From Desulfovibrio sp. (GTDB lineage: Bacteria; Desulfobacterota; Desulfovibrionia; Desulfovibrionales; Desulfovibrionaceae), in NCBI GenBank assembly GCA_031287575.1, contig JAITSV010000059.1:44807-108806 (forward strand): a stretch of 64,000 bases of DNA. Direction: 5' to 3'. A program made the position numbers and the translations under genes. The notes under the pieces were generated by a model, which was not told the origin of the DNA, searched no databases, and worked only from the letters and a program-made list of their open reading frames with translations. Shown here piece by piece: positions 1 through 8,625 of this stretch. Within the stretch, counting starts at the first letter, position 1. Each line of letters starts with the position of its first letter.

Positions 1-965
1 TTCTTCTTCCTGGCCCCGTGGTGGCACGCGGCGCAGACCGCGCTTTCCAGCCGCCGCCCGGTCAGGTGCAGGGTGCGCTGGTGTTCCTGCAACACGTCCC
101 ACGCCTGCTTCACGCCGGTTTCCCGCACGTTGCCCAGGATTTCCCGCATGGTGAAGTCGGACGGACATTTGAGATAGTTGCCGGAACTGGTGATGCACAG
201 GCGGTGCCACAGGCGCGGGCAGACGAAGGCGGGGTCCGGCACCACGGTGTTGTGGTCGAAATGCATGTCCGGATTGTAGGCCACGCGGTCCACGATGCCC
301 TTCATGGTGCGGATGTAGGCCTGCGGATCGTCCTTGATGGCCGACCAGATGCCCTGCACGTTGAGCAGGGTGGGCGCGCCCAGTTCGTCGCGCACGCGGC
401 GCAGGGTCTTCAGCTTGCGCAGCGAGTCCTCGTACTTCAGCGGCACGCGCACGGCTTCGTAGTTGGCGCCCAGGCCGTCGAAGCTCATGGTTATCCAGTC
501 CACACCGGCGCCAATGATGCCCCTGGCCAGGTCTTCGGTGATGGGGCCGCCGTTGGTGTTGATCCAGACTTCCCGGACGCCCGCCGCCTTGGCCAGCCGG
601 ACCATTTCCACGATGTCCGGGTGCAGCAGCGGTTCGCCGCGCATGCTGAACTTGAGGGTGAACAGGCCGTGCCGGCCGCACTCCTCCACGATGGAACGGT
701 ACATGTCCAGCGGCATGAAGCCGTTTTCACCGATGTCCATGTACTGGCGGAAGCAGTGGGTGCACTTGATCTGGCACACGCTGCTGACCTCGATGTCGAC
801 GTTGAGCGGGAACGGGGCCACCTTGCGCTTTCTGGGGTAGGTGTTCCAGGCGTAGCGGTTGGCAAGGTAGGCCAGCCGCTTGCCGCTGCTGCGGCGCCAT
901 TCGTTCCTCAGGTATTCCCACTGCGTTTCGCAGCTGAACTGGACACGGGTCTCGGACGTTTTCAT
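1..965 (-). CDS. Radical SAM/SPASM protein, 3' end cut by the window edge
   Basis: Reading down from the ATG at 965, 321 codons stay open to the left edge, so the C-terminus is missing. Cys64, Cys68 and Cys71 form the CX3CX2C motif that binds the SAM-cleaving [4Fe-4S] cluster, and an MRGEPLLHP stretch follows. Cys257 and Cys267 (LCITSSGNYLKC) and the CAAC pair at 311/314 look like a SPASM auxiliary-cluster domain. The segment before the cluster (APFPLNVDIE...C) closely resembles the same part of the radical SAM gene at 1594-2868, so the two look like paralogues. The ATG overlaps the stop of the formyltransferase gene (ATGA), so translation is probably coupled. The substrate is unknown; the setting suggests glycan or glycoprotein modification. 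Confidence 0.85.
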   Translation of the reverse strand, partial: MKTSETRVQFSCETQWEYLRNEWRRSSGKRLAYLANRYAWNTYPRKRKVAPFPLNVDIEVSSVCQIKCTHCFRQYMDIGENGFMPLDMYRSIVEECGRHGLFTLKFSMRGEPLLHPDIVEMVRLAKAAGVREVWINTNGGPITEDLARGIIGAGVDWITMSFDGLGANYEAVRVPLKYEDSLRKLKTLRRVRDELGAPTLLNVQGIWSAIKDDPQAYIRTMKGIVDRVAYNPDMHFDHNTVVPDPAFVCPRLWHRLCITSSGNYLKCPSDFTMREILGNVRETGVKQAWDVLQEHQRTLHLTGRRLESAVCAACHHGARKK

Positions 966-1600
966 GAGGGGGTTCCTTCCATGACAGGGGCATAGGTGGC
1001 CAGGGACGCATCCTGCGGCACAGGATGGAACGCCGGGTCCAGCAAATTTTCGACGGTGCCGCGCACCAGGGGCGCGGCGCCTTCCTTCAGGGTGTCCAGC
1101 AGGTCCGCCAGGGTTTCGTCCCCGCGCAGGCCCAGCCGCACCTGGTGGATGATGGGGCCGGTGTCCACGCCGTCATCCACGAAATGGCTGGTCAGGCCGG
1201 TTTCCGGGTCGCGGTTGCGCAGCACGTGGTGATGCGGCGCCGGGCCCCGGTAGGCCGGCAGGAGCGAGGCGTGCACGTTCACCGTGCCCAGCCTGGCGGC
1301 GGTGTAGACCGGGCGCGGCAGCAGGCGCATGTAGGCGTGCAGCCACAGCACGTCCGCCTCCAGGTCGTGGACCAGCTGGCCGAGGCCGGTCGGCTGCACC
1401 TGCCGCTCGTCCCATACGGAAAGCCCGGCGGCCCTGGCCCGGCGGCATGCCGCGTCGGCCCACGGGTCGTCCGCCACGGGGGCGCACCGGGTGACCACGC
1501 CCAGCAGGGCCACCTCGGGGCAGGCCAGCAGGGCATCCAGCAGCCGTTCGCCCAGCCCCCAGTTGGCGGCCAGCAGCACGCGCAGGGGGGCGGTTACCAT
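962..1600 (-). CDS. Formyltransferase-family protein (sugar N-formyltransferase-like)
   Basis: This 212-residue protein has the catalytic signature of N10-formyl-tetrahydrofolate-dependent formyltransferases: Asn108 and His110 in NVHASLLPAYRG, and the Asp of DDGVDTG at about 142-148. Methionyl-tRNA formyltransferase is about 310 residues and has a second domain. This protein has only the catalytic domain, as do sugar formyltransferases that act on amino-deoxysugar nucleotides. It sits among a DegT aminotransferase, a deacetylase and an acetyltransferase, which supports an amino-sugar substrate (inference). The ATG at 1600 overlaps the end of the upstream radical SAM gene, and its stop overlaps the next start. 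Confidence 0.8.
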   Translation of the reverse strand: MVTAPLRVLLAANWGLGERLLDALLACPEVALLGVVTRCAPVADDPWADAACRRARAAGLSVWDERQVQPTGLGQLVHDLEADVLWLHAYMRLLPRPVYTAARLGTVNVHASLLPAYRGPAPHHHVLRNRDPETGLTSHFVDDGVDTGPIIHQVRLGLRGDETLADLLDTLKEGAAPLVRGTVENLLDPAFHPVPQDASLATYAPVMEGTPS

Positions 1601-2868
1601 TTGCGTTCCACGATCTGGGCGATGGTGACGTTGGGGTCGCTCTCCGAACCATGGCGGCATTGCTGGCAGCTGCCGATATCCATGCGCCGGCCTTCGTGGT
1701 GCAACTGGCGGACCTCGTCCATCCTTTCCGAGTGCCACATGTCGCGGATGGACAGGTTGCGGGCGTTGCCGAGGGCGATGTCGGTGGCGTTCCAGCCCGT
1801 GCAGCATTGCCCCACGCCATCCCAGCCGATGACGATGCGTTCCCACGGGTACTGGCAGACGAAGCCTTCCTTCAGCACCATGGGGCCCTTGAAGTTGATG
1901 TACGGGTTCTTGACCATGTAGTCCGCCACCTCGGCCATGGTGCGCTGGTAGGCGCCGGGGTCGTGGCTGATGGCGGGCCAGACGGTGCACGTGCGGATCT
2001 GCGGCAGCGACGAACCGGCGGCCTCGCGTTTGCGGCGCAGCAGGCGCAGCCGGTCCATGCTTTCGGAAAATCTGGCCGGGGCGCGGATGGTTTCGTACAC
2101 CTCGCCGATGCCGTCGAAGGAAACGGCCACGTAGCTCACCCCGTTTTCCACCAGACAGTCGCTGATGCGCTCGTCGATGTAGAAGGCGTTGGTCAGGAAC
2201 GACACGTTGGGGATGCGGGCCGCCGCGTAGGCGATCATTTCCGTGATGCGCGGGTGCGTCAGGGTCTCGCCGCGCCAGGAAAGGCGCACGGAGTACAGGT
2301 CGTTGGCGGCGCACTCGTCGATGAGGTCGCGGAACAGCCCCATGTCCATCTGTCCGGTGCTTTCCAGCATGTCGCGGTAGCACATGGGGCAGCGCATGTT
2401 GCAGGTGCTGGCCGATTCCAGGTCCACGTGCAGCGGGAACGGCGTGACGATCCGGTGCGTGGGCGCCAGATGCCAGGCCAGCCGGTTGAAGACGTAGTCG
2501 ACGAAGCGGCCCTGGTTCAGCGTGAACAGCCAGGCCCGTTCGGGGGTGTCGAAGGGATGCTGGTGAAAGTTGACGTGCAGGCCGTCGTTCCGGGGGGCGG
2601 ACGGCCGCCCGGCCAGTTCGGCGGCGCAATGGCGGTGGCAGGCCGCCACGCCCGGCGGCAGCAGCGGGCCGAAGGCCTCCACGAGGGGCAGGTAGGGGAC
2701 GTGGAACGACGTCTGGACACCCCCGGGGCCCGGGCGCAGGCCGGGTACGTCGGCCAGGCGCGACAGGAACAGCTTCAGTTCGGGATGCTCCTGGACCGTG
2801 GGAGACGGAGGATTGTCCCAGGAAAGATGCAGTTCGCCCGAGGTTCCGGCGTGGGTGCAGCGCAGCAT
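1594..2868 (-). CDS. Radical SAM/SPASM protein
   Basis: This 424-residue protein has an N-terminal region of about 145 residues without a recognised motif. The radical SAM core follows, with Cys156, Cys160 and Cys163 (CNMRCPMC), a WRGETLTHP stretch and SFDGIGEVYETIR. The C-terminal cysteine-rich region (GQCC, then SCQQC near residue 408) fits a SPASM domain with auxiliary iron-sulfur clusters. The core is closely similar to the partial gene at 1-965. Known SPASM enzymes modify peptides, proteins or sugars, and no substrate can be named here. Its 3' end overlaps the formyltransferase start, so it belongs to the glycan operon. Confidence 0.88.
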   Translation of the reverse strand: MLRCTHAGTSGELHLSWDNPPSPTVQEHPELKLFLSRLADVPGLRPGPGGVQTSFHVPYLPLVEAFGPLLPPGVAACHRHCAAELAGRPSAPRNDGLHVNFHQHPFDTPERAWLFTLNQGRFVDYVFNRLAWHLAPTHRIVTPFPLHVDLESASTCNMRCPMCYRDMLESTGQMDMGLFRDLIDECAANDLYSVRLSWRGETLTHPRITEMIAYAAARIPNVSFLTNAFYIDERISDCLVENGVSYVAVSFDGIGEVYETIRAPARFSESMDRLRLLRRKREAAGSSLPQIRTCTVWPAISHDPGAYQRTMAEVADYMVKNPYINFKGPMVLKEGFVCQYPWERIVIGWDGVGQCCTGWNATDIALGNARNLSIRDMWHSERMDEVRQLHHEGRRMDIGSCQQCRHGSESDPNVTIAQIVERKW

Positions 2869-2881
2869 GAAGAACGACCCC

Positions 2882-3694
2882 CTACATCGTAAACGTTAGG
2901 TTCCGGAAATGGAGCACGTCGTACCGGCGCAAGGGGCGACACCCCACCGCGCCGTACAGCGCGGCAGCCGCACGGTTCTCGGCGTGCGCCTCCACCAGCA
3001 GTGCGCGCTGGTGCCCGTGGCGGGCGATGACCGCTTCCAGCAGCCGGCGCCCGACTCCCTGCCCCCTGGCCCAGGCCAGTACGCCCACGATGTGCAGGCG
3101 GACCGTTTCCGGATCGAGATGCAGCGTGGCCATGCCTGCCGGTCGGCCCCCGAGCGTGCCCACTGCCGTCTCCTGGGCGAAGCCCCGGCAATGGTCGGTG
3201 ATGGAGGCCTCCCACAGGGCGGCGGCACGGGTGGTACTTATTTCCGGATCCAGGTGATACCGGCTGTATAGCATGTCCCATGCCAAAGGGAGAAACGGCG
3301 TGGGATCGGCGGTGCCTGCGTAAAACGTGACGTCGTCGCGGTCCCCCCGGCCACTGCGTGTGTCATGGACGCCACGGACGCCACGGACGCCGGACGCGCC
3401 GGCGGGGCGGTGATGCACCACCTCCACGCCCAGCATTCGCACGCGCCACCCCGGCAGCGCCGCCTGCATCGCAGACGGTTCGCAAAGCCCGGCAGGCAGT
3501 TTGCCGACCACAAGGGCCGTACGCGCGGCGTCGCGCAGTGCGGCCACCGTCGCCGTCAAAAGTTCGTCTGGCAGCCGTTCGTTCGGCAACGCGTCATCTG
3601 GGCGGGCCTGCGCGGGTGCCTCCCAATCCAGGCGGGCGCACGGCAGGCCGAGGTGGGCGGAATCCCAGGGCAATGGCGTGAGCACGGCGTTCAT
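2882..3694 (-). CDS. GNAT-family N-acetyltransferase
   Basis: This 270-residue protein has the C-terminal GNAT fold. The acetyl-CoA pyrophosphate loop appears as ARGQGVGRRLLEAV near residue 206, followed by an HAENRAAAALYGAVGC segment typical of motif B. The N-terminal half (PLPWDSAHLGLPCARLDW) resembles the start of WecD-type sugar-nucleotide acetyltransferases, which acetylate the 4-amino group of dTDP-4-amino-4,6-dideoxyhexoses. With the DegT aminotransferase nearby, an amino-sugar acetylation role is a reasonable inference. The start ATG at 3694 overlaps the WbqC stop (ATGA). A short Val-Arg-Gly repeat (GVRGVRGV) marks the domain junction. Confidence 0.8.
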   Translation of the reverse strand: MNAVLTPLPWDSAHLGLPCARLDWEAPAQARPDDALPNERLPDELLTATVAALRDAARTALVVGKLPAGLCEPSAMQAALPGWRVRMLGVEVVHHRPAGASGVRGVRGVHDTRSGRGDRDDVTFYAGTADPTPFLPLAWDMLYSRYHLDPEISTTRAAALWEASITDHCRGFAQETAVGTLGGRPAGMATLHLDPETVRLHIVGVLAWARGQGVGRRLLEAVIARHGHQRALLVEAHAENRAAAALYGAVGCRPLRRYDVLHFRNLTFTM

Positions 3695-4371
3695 GCGGCA
3701 GCCCCGGAGGCGGGCGGCGCGCCATGCCCCATCATCAGGCCGTCCAGCGCCGAGAGCCCCGGCTCGAACGCGCCATGCAGCTGCGGATACACGGGGTGCT
3801 CGAAGGCCTGCCATTCGACGCGCACGCCCTGTTCCCGGAACAGCGCCTCGTCCAGGTACGCCCGCGACCCCGTGCCCGTGAGATAGGAGGTTGCGCCATG
3901 CAGGCGGCACAACTCCACGAGCCGCGCCGTGCCCTGCTGCCGCACCGCGCTGGCCGAGGCCAGGGCCATGGGCGCGGTGATGCCGAAGTGCGCGGCGAAC
4001 CAGCGCAGCAGATCCAGATTGAGATCCACGAGCCGTTGGTGGGAGCGCGCGTAGAGGGATTCCAGCTGCGGGAACAGTTCCGCGAAACGCGGGGCGCGGC
4101 CATAGGCGGCGCGGATGGCCGCAAGGTGCTTGCGCTTCCACGCGTCGCCGTCCAGCGCCACCTCGCCGATGAGCTGATCGTAGCGGCCCTTCTGCTGCAC
4201 GGGCACGGTGAGCCAGGCCGGGCCGGCGGCGGTCTTGATCCTGTCGCGGTGGTGCCAGCCGCGCCGCAGGAACTGCACGTCGTCGAGCACGATGTACAGG
4301 TCGCTGGCGCGCCAGCGGTCGAAAAAGCCCAGCCAGGGCATGAAATCGGGCTGGTGGATGGTGACGCGCAT
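3691..4371 (-). CDS. WbqC-family protein
   Basis: This 226-residue protein starts MRVTIHQPDFMPWLGFFDR and carries DLYIVLDDVQFLRRGWHHRDRIK, both characteristic of the WbqC family. These proteins occur in O-antigen and polysaccharide clusters beside DegT aminotransferases, and their reaction is not firmly established. The length fits the family (about 220-240 residues). The start at 4371 lies just inside the end of the PIG-L gene, and the 3' end overlaps the GNAT start, so WbqC, PIG-L and DegT behave as one translationally coupled block. Confidence 0.85.
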   Translation of the reverse strand: MRVTIHQPDFMPWLGFFDRWRASDLYIVLDDVQFLRRGWHHRDRIKTAAGPAWLTVPVQQKGRYDQLIGEVALDGDAWKRKHLAAIRAAYGRAPRFAELFPQLESLYARSHQRLVDLNLDLLRWFAAHFGITAPMALASASAVRQQGTARLVELCRLHGATSYLTGTGSRAYLDEALFREQGVRVEWQAFEHPVYPQLHGAFEPGLSALDGLMMGHGAPPASGAAA

Positions 4372-4376
4372 GCGGT

Positions 4377-5003
4377 TCAGATGAGATAGCGGACGATTTC
4401 GAAGCATTCCGCGTAGTCCACGCCGATCTTCTGTCCGTCGTTGGAATTGAGGCGGGTGAAGAAATCGACCCACTGGTAGCGCACCCGTTCCAGCTCCGAC
4501 TTGTGGGACTTGATGACCTCTATCTTCCGGTCCATGACCCCGGAAATGTCGGAGTAGATGTTGCCCGCGAAGGTATGGGGGGTGTCGTAGTGGTTGCTGC
4601 GGTACATCAGCACGCGGGGCACGTGGCGCGAGGCCATGATGGTGTTCTGCGCGGCGCACTGGTGGTCGCGGTGCAGGTCGTGGATCCAGTGGCAGTAGAC
4701 GGTGTCTATCTCGCGGTCCTTGATGAGCTTGTTCAGGGACATGGTGACTTCTTCGTTGAACGGCAGGTAGAACGTCCTGTAGTCCAGCGTCAGCAGTTCC
4801 GCGCCCATGATGGCGGCCGCGGCCCGGCCTTCGGCCAGTGCGATGTCGTCCGAACGCACCATGTTGCCGTTGGGGTCCATGTAGCCGGAACTCGTCAGCA
4901 CCAGCAGGGTGACGTTGTCACCCTTGCGGACGTGATTCATCAGGGTGCCGCTGCATCCCAGTTCCACATCGTCGAAGTGCGCGCCGACCGCCAGAATGTT
5001 CAT
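4377..5003 (-). CDS. PIG-L (LmbE-like) zinc N-deacetylase
   Basis: This 208-residue protein shows the PIG-L zinc site: AHFDDVE at residues 8-14 (His9 and Asp12 as ligands, Asp11 as catalytic base) and HRDH at 111-114 giving the third ligand. The family removes the acetyl group from N-acetylglucosamine-type residues in glycans, antibiotics or thiol precursors. Between a DegT aminotransferase (4-bp overlap) and WbqC, it probably frees an amino group on a sugar that is then re-acylated by the GNAT or formyltransferase encoded downstream; this is an inference. Confidence 0.88.
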   Translation of the reverse strand: MNILAVGAHFDDVELGCSGTLMNHVRKGDNVTLLVLTSSGYMDPNGNMVRSDDIALAEGRAAAAIMGAELLTLDYRTFYLPFNEEVTMSLNKLIKDREIDTVYCHWIHDLHRDHQCAAQNTIMASRHVPRVLMYRSNHYDTPHTFAGNIYSDISGVMDRKIEVIKSHKSELERVRYQWVDFFTRLNSNDGQKIGVDYAECFEIVRYLI

Positions 5004-6166
5004 GTCGCGTCCTGTTGCAAGAGGTGTGTCCGCAAAGCGCCGACCACGTCATGGATCATGGATTCGGTCATGGAAGGAAACAGGGGGAGTGTCAACTCGC
5101 GGGCGCATACCCCGGCGGCGACGGGCGTGTCGCGAAACTGGCCCGCATAGGCGGTGAAGGACTGCGGGGCGGGGTAATGGATCGACGTCTGGATGCCCTC
5201 GCCGCGCATGCCGGCCATGACGGCGGCCCGGTCCGTGCCCTGCGGCAGCAGCACGGGCAGGATGTGGCAGGAGGACTGGCGGGTGTCGTCGCCGCTGTCG
5301 CTGCTGTCGTCGCTGTCGGGCCAGGGCCGGGACAGGCCGGGCACGGAATCCAGGGCGCGGGCGTAGCGGTCCGTCAGGTGCCTGCGACGGTCGTTGTTGG
5401 CCGCCAGCTTGGCCAGCTGCACCCGACCCAGGGCCGCGCCCATTTCGGTGATGCGGCAGTTGAGCCCCGGCGAGAGCACGTCGTAGCTGTCCGCGCGACC
5501 CTTGTGGCGGTCGAGGGTCAGCGTGGTCATGCCGTGCGAGCGGAACAGGCGGGCCTGTTCGATGCGCCGGGCATCGCGCGACACGAACATGCCGCCTTCG
5601 CCGCAGGACAGGTTCTTGTTGCTGAAGAAGCTGAAGCAGGCCATGTCCCCGAAGGTGCCGCACTGCCTGCCGTCGAGGGTGGCGCCCACGGCGTGGGCCA
5701 CGTCTTCCACCAGCACCAGGCCGCGCTCGCGGCACAGGGCCACGATGGGCTCCATGCGGCAGGGCTGCCCGGCATAGTGCACCACCACCACGGCACGGGT
5801 GCGGGGGGTCAGGACGCGGGCGATGGTGTCGGCGTTCATGTTCCAGTCGCGCGGCGAGGCGCAGTCCGCCAGCACGGGGGTGCCGCCGCACATGGCCACC
5901 ACGTTGGCGTCGGCCACGAAGGTCAGGGCCGGGACGACCACCTCGTCGCCGGGGCGCAGCCCCAGCTGGTGCATGGCGGCATGCAGGGCGGCGGTGCAAC
6001 TGGACATGGCCAGGCACCGGGCGCCCTGCCCCAGCATGGCGGCGAATTCCTCCTCGAACAGCCTGGTCTCGTCGCCCATGGTCAGCCAGCGCCGCCGCAG
6101 CACGGCCAGCACGGCGTCTTCCTCGCGGGCGTCGAAGTCCAGGTCAAACAGCGGCACGCGCCACAC
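5000..6166 (-). CDS. DegT/DnrJ/EryC1 PLP-dependent sugar aminotransferase
   Basis: This 388-residue protein is a full-length fold-type I aminotransferase. The motifs are RRRWLTMGDET near the start, LTFVADANVV, VEDVAHAVGA with the cofactor-binding Asp155, and FFSNKNLSCGEGG with the PLP lysine at about 184. Family members transfer an amino group from glutamate to a nucleotide-linked keto sugar. The dehydratase at 6880-7905 would supply such a keto sugar. An Asp/Ser-rich insert (DSDDSSDSGDD, near residue 286) is unusual for the family. The start at 6166 overlaps the nucleotidyltransferase gene by 23 bp. Confidence 0.9.
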   Translation of the reverse strand: MWRVPLFDLDFDAREEDAVLAVLRRRWLTMGDETRLFEEEFAAMLGQGARCLAMSSCTAALHAAMHQLGLRPGDEVVVPALTFVADANVVAMCGGTPVLADCASPRDWNMNADTIARVLTPRTRAVVVVHYAGQPCRMEPIVALCRERGLVLVEDVAHAVGATLDGRQCGTFGDMACFSFFSNKNLSCGEGGMFVSRDARRIEQARLFRSHGMTTLTLDRHKGRADSYDVLSPGLNCRITEMGAALGRVQLAKLAANNDRRRHLTDRYARALDSVPGLSRPWPDSDDSSDSGDDTRQSSCHILPVLLPQGTDRAAVMAGMRGEGIQTSIHYPAPQSFTAYAGQFRDTPVAAGVCARELTLPLFPSMTESMIHDVVGALRTHLLQQDAT

Positions 6167-6887
6167 GCGGGGCTCCTTGTCTGAGGAACATGGCGGGATT
6201 GGCCTCGAACATGTCGATGGCCGTCATGTAGTCGTCGGGGCGCCCGATATCCAGCCAGTATCCGTTGTAGCGGTAGACATGCACGGCGTGCCGGGCGCGC
6301 ATCATGTCCAGCACCAGGTTGTCGAAGCCGTAGGCCTCGTCGTCGGGAATGAAGTCGAGGATGCGCCGCGAAGCCATGTAGATGCCCATGCTGACGTTGT
6401 AGTTGACCACGGGCTTTTCGCGGAATCCGTGCAGCGTGTCGTCGCCGTTGAGTTCCAGCACCCCGAATTCCGAGCGCATTTCACGGGGGCAGGTGGCCAC
6501 CGTGAAGGTGTTGTCCCGTGTGGCGTGGTGGCTGTACAGGGCGCCGAAATCAAGGTCCGTGAGCACGTCGCCGTTCATGATCAGGAAATGTTCCGGCATG
6601 TCGCGGATCAGCTTGAGGGGGCCCATGGTGCCCAGCGGCTTCTTTTCCATGGAATAGCTGATGTGCACCCCCCAGCGCTTGCCGGAGTTGCAGTAGGCCT
6701 TGATGATCTCCGCCTGGTGGTTCACGGCCAGGGTGATGTCGGTGAACCCGGCCATGGCCAGCTGGCGGATGACCACCTCAAGGATGGGGTAGGGGCCTAT
6801 GGGCATCAGGGGCTTGGGCAGCACCACGGTATAGGGCCGCAGCCTGCTGCCGAGGCCGCCCGCCAGGATGATCGCGTGCTTAGACAT
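6144..6887 (-). CDS. Sugar-1-phosphate nucleotidyltransferase
   Basis: This 247-residue protein begins MSKHAIILAGGLGSRLRPYT, the signature for nucleotide binding in hexose-1-phosphate nucleotidyltransferases, followed by PKPLMPIGPYPILE and the metal-binding MNGDVLTDLD. Glucose-1-phosphate thymidylyltransferase and GDP-amino-sugar synthesising enzymes of legionaminate pathways share this pattern. The nucleotide and sugar cannot be told from sequence alone. The ATG at 6887 overlaps the stop of the dehydratase gene, which suggests that the two enzymes act in one activated-sugar pathway. Confidence 0.87.
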   Translation of the reverse strand: MSKHAIILAGGLGSRLRPYTVVLPKPLMPIGPYPILEVVIRQLAMAGFTDITLAVNHQAEIIKAYCNSGKRWGVHISYSMEKKPLGTMGPLKLIRDMPEHFLIMNGDVLTDLDFGALYSHHATRDNTFTVATCPREMRSEFGVLELNGDDTLHGFREKPVVNYNVSMGIYMASRRILDFIPDDEAYGFDNLVLDMMRARHAVHVYRYNGYWLDIGRPDDYMTAIDMFEANPAMFLRQGAPRVARAAV

Positions 6888-7905
6888 TGTACGCTCCCGC
6901 GGTGTACCGCTTGAGGTTGCCGGGGTCCTGGAACCATTGGGCCGTGAGGGCAAGGCCGCGCCGGAATCCTTCGCGGCCCGCGTATTCGGGGGCCCAGCCC
7001 GTCAGGGTGCGGGCCAGGGTGTTGTCGCACCACAGGCGCTCCACTTCGCTGCCCGTGGGCCGCAGGCGCTGGGTGTCGCAGACGATCTCGAAGTCCACGC
7101 CCATGGCTTCGCCGATGAGCCGGGCCGTGTCCTCTATGGAAATCTCGAAGTTGCTGCCGACGTTCACCACCCTGCCCAGTACGTCGGGGGCCTTGGCCAT
7201 GGCCATGAACCCCCGCACCGTATCCGCCACGAAGTTGAAGTCCCGCGTGGGGGCCAGCGCGCCAAGCCTGATCCGCCGCTGCCCGGCGGCCAGCTGGGTG
7301 ATGATGGTGGGGATCACCGCCCGCGTGGACTGGCGCGGGCCGTAGGTGTTGAACGGGCGGATGACCGTCACCGGCGTTCCGAAGGCGTGGTGGTAGGACA
7401 GGGCGATCTGGTCCGCCCCGATCTTGCTGGCAGAATACGGAGACTGCGGTTGCAGGGGGTGGTCTTCCGTGATGGGGACGAACCGTGCCGTGCCGTACAC
7501 CTCGCTGGTGGAGGTGTGCACCAGCCGGGGCACGTCCAGGTCGCGGCAGGCCTGCACCACGTTCAGCGTGCCGATGACGTTGGTGTCCGCATAGGAGCGG
7601 GGCGCCACGTAGGAATAGGGAATGGCGATGAGGGCGGCCAGGTGGAAGACCACGTCGCACCCGGCCACGGCCCGGCGCATGAAGTGTTCGTCGCGCACGT
7701 CGCCCGCGATGATCTCCATGTCCCGCGCATGGGGCGAACCGTCCAGCCAGCCGTTGCTGCTGAAGGAGTTGTACTGGACCATGGCGCGCACGTTGTCGCC
7801 GCCAAGCAGCAGGGCTTCGGCCAGATGGGAGCCGATGAAGCCGTCGGCTCCGGTGACGAGTACGGTGCGGCCCGTGGCTGCGAGTGGCGATGCGGTGTTT
7901 TCCAC
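6880..7905 (-). CDS. legB: NAD-dependent 4,6-dehydratase, LegB-like SDR
   Basis: This 341-residue extended short-chain dehydrogenase has TGADGFIGSHL (Gly19/22/25) for NAD binding, the STSEVYGTA strand, and the YSASK catalytic Tyr/Lys. The stretches YNSFSSNGWLD, LAALIAIPYSY and RPFNTYGPRQS are those I recall for LegB, the UDP-sugar 4,6-dehydratase of legionaminic acid synthesis. That would fit the NeuB-like synthase and CMP-sugar synthetase elsewhere in the cluster. The start is GTG at 7905; no ATG sits in a better place. Its product would feed the DegT aminotransferase. The gene symbol rests on motif recall only. Confidence 0.75.
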   Translation of the reverse strand: MENTASPLAATGRTVLVTGADGFIGSHLAEALLLGGDNVRAMVQYNSFSSNGWLDGSPHARDMEIIAGDVRDEHFMRRAVAGCDVVFHLAALIAIPYSYVAPRSYADTNVIGTLNVVQACRDLDVPRLVHTSTSEVYGTARFVPITEDHPLQPQSPYSASKIGADQIALSYHHAFGTPVTVIRPFNTYGPRQSTRAVIPTIITQLAAGQRRIRLGALAPTRDFNFVADTVRGFMAMAKAPDVLGRVVNVGSNFEISIEDTARLIGEAMGVDFEIVCDTQRLRPTGSEVERLWCDNTLARTLTGWAPEYAGREGFRRGLALTAQWFQDPGNLKRYTAGAYNV

Positions 7906-8625
7906 GACAGGCGGCTCTCTTCGGGTGATTCGGTTGGCCGTCGGCCCATGTTGCGGGGCGGCGGCTGATTCTGGGGGAAATTTTGCAAAAACCGGGCCGC
8001 TGTTGCGGCGGCAGGCCGGATGCCGTTACGCCTTGCGCCGTGCCGGTGCGCCGGACGCGTCGAACACGGTGCGCCGCACCGTGGCGAGCGGGCGGCCTGT
8101 GCGGACGGGCAAGGCGGGCGGCCCGGAACGCCCCGGGATGGCGCGCATCCGCTGCGGGCCGCGTGCGGGGCGCAAGGCGCATGGATGGAACATTCTTCCG
8201 GCTTTCCCGGGTGCGGTATTGCGACGGGCCGTCATTTCTTCGACGCAGGGTTGTTCCGGAACGGCTGCCAGGCCTGACTGACCCGCCAGGCCCGCCAGTC
8301 CCGCCGGGCCCGGCAGGCGCGTGGCGCAACAGGCCGAAGCCGGAAGGCACCCTCCGTTCCCGCTGTCATCCACGGATGGGACGGTTCTGTTCGGGGGGAA
8401 TTTCCATGGAAATCAGGCGCTACGGTTCGCAGGGGGAAGGAACCGACTACACCGGGTGGGCGGCGCTCGCAAGCGGGGGATGGCGGGAGACAAGAGCAGG
8501 GGCAAGAGGGAAGGCGTTGGGGGTGGCGTGCGGCCAGCACGCGCGGCAGGCAGTGGCACGGCCTTCAGGCCGGGGCTGGTGCGGGTCCGGTCCGGACCAG
8601 GTGTTCGACCCGGACCCGGCGGGCC
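7906..8625. other. Long gap inside the glycan cluster; no supported gene
   Basis: These 720 bases separate the legB-like gene from the glycosyltransferase gene in an otherwise compact cluster. Reading frames here have the skewed composition of GC-rich noncoding DNA and no family motif. An 8-bp stem (GGGTCCGG at 8583-8590 with CCGGACCC at 8610-8617) lies just after the upstream gene's stop and may end or slow transcription. The 14-bp palindrome ATTTCCATGGAAAT is at 8400-8413. A separate promoter for the 7905-to-1 block is likely here, but I could not fix one. Confidence 0.5.
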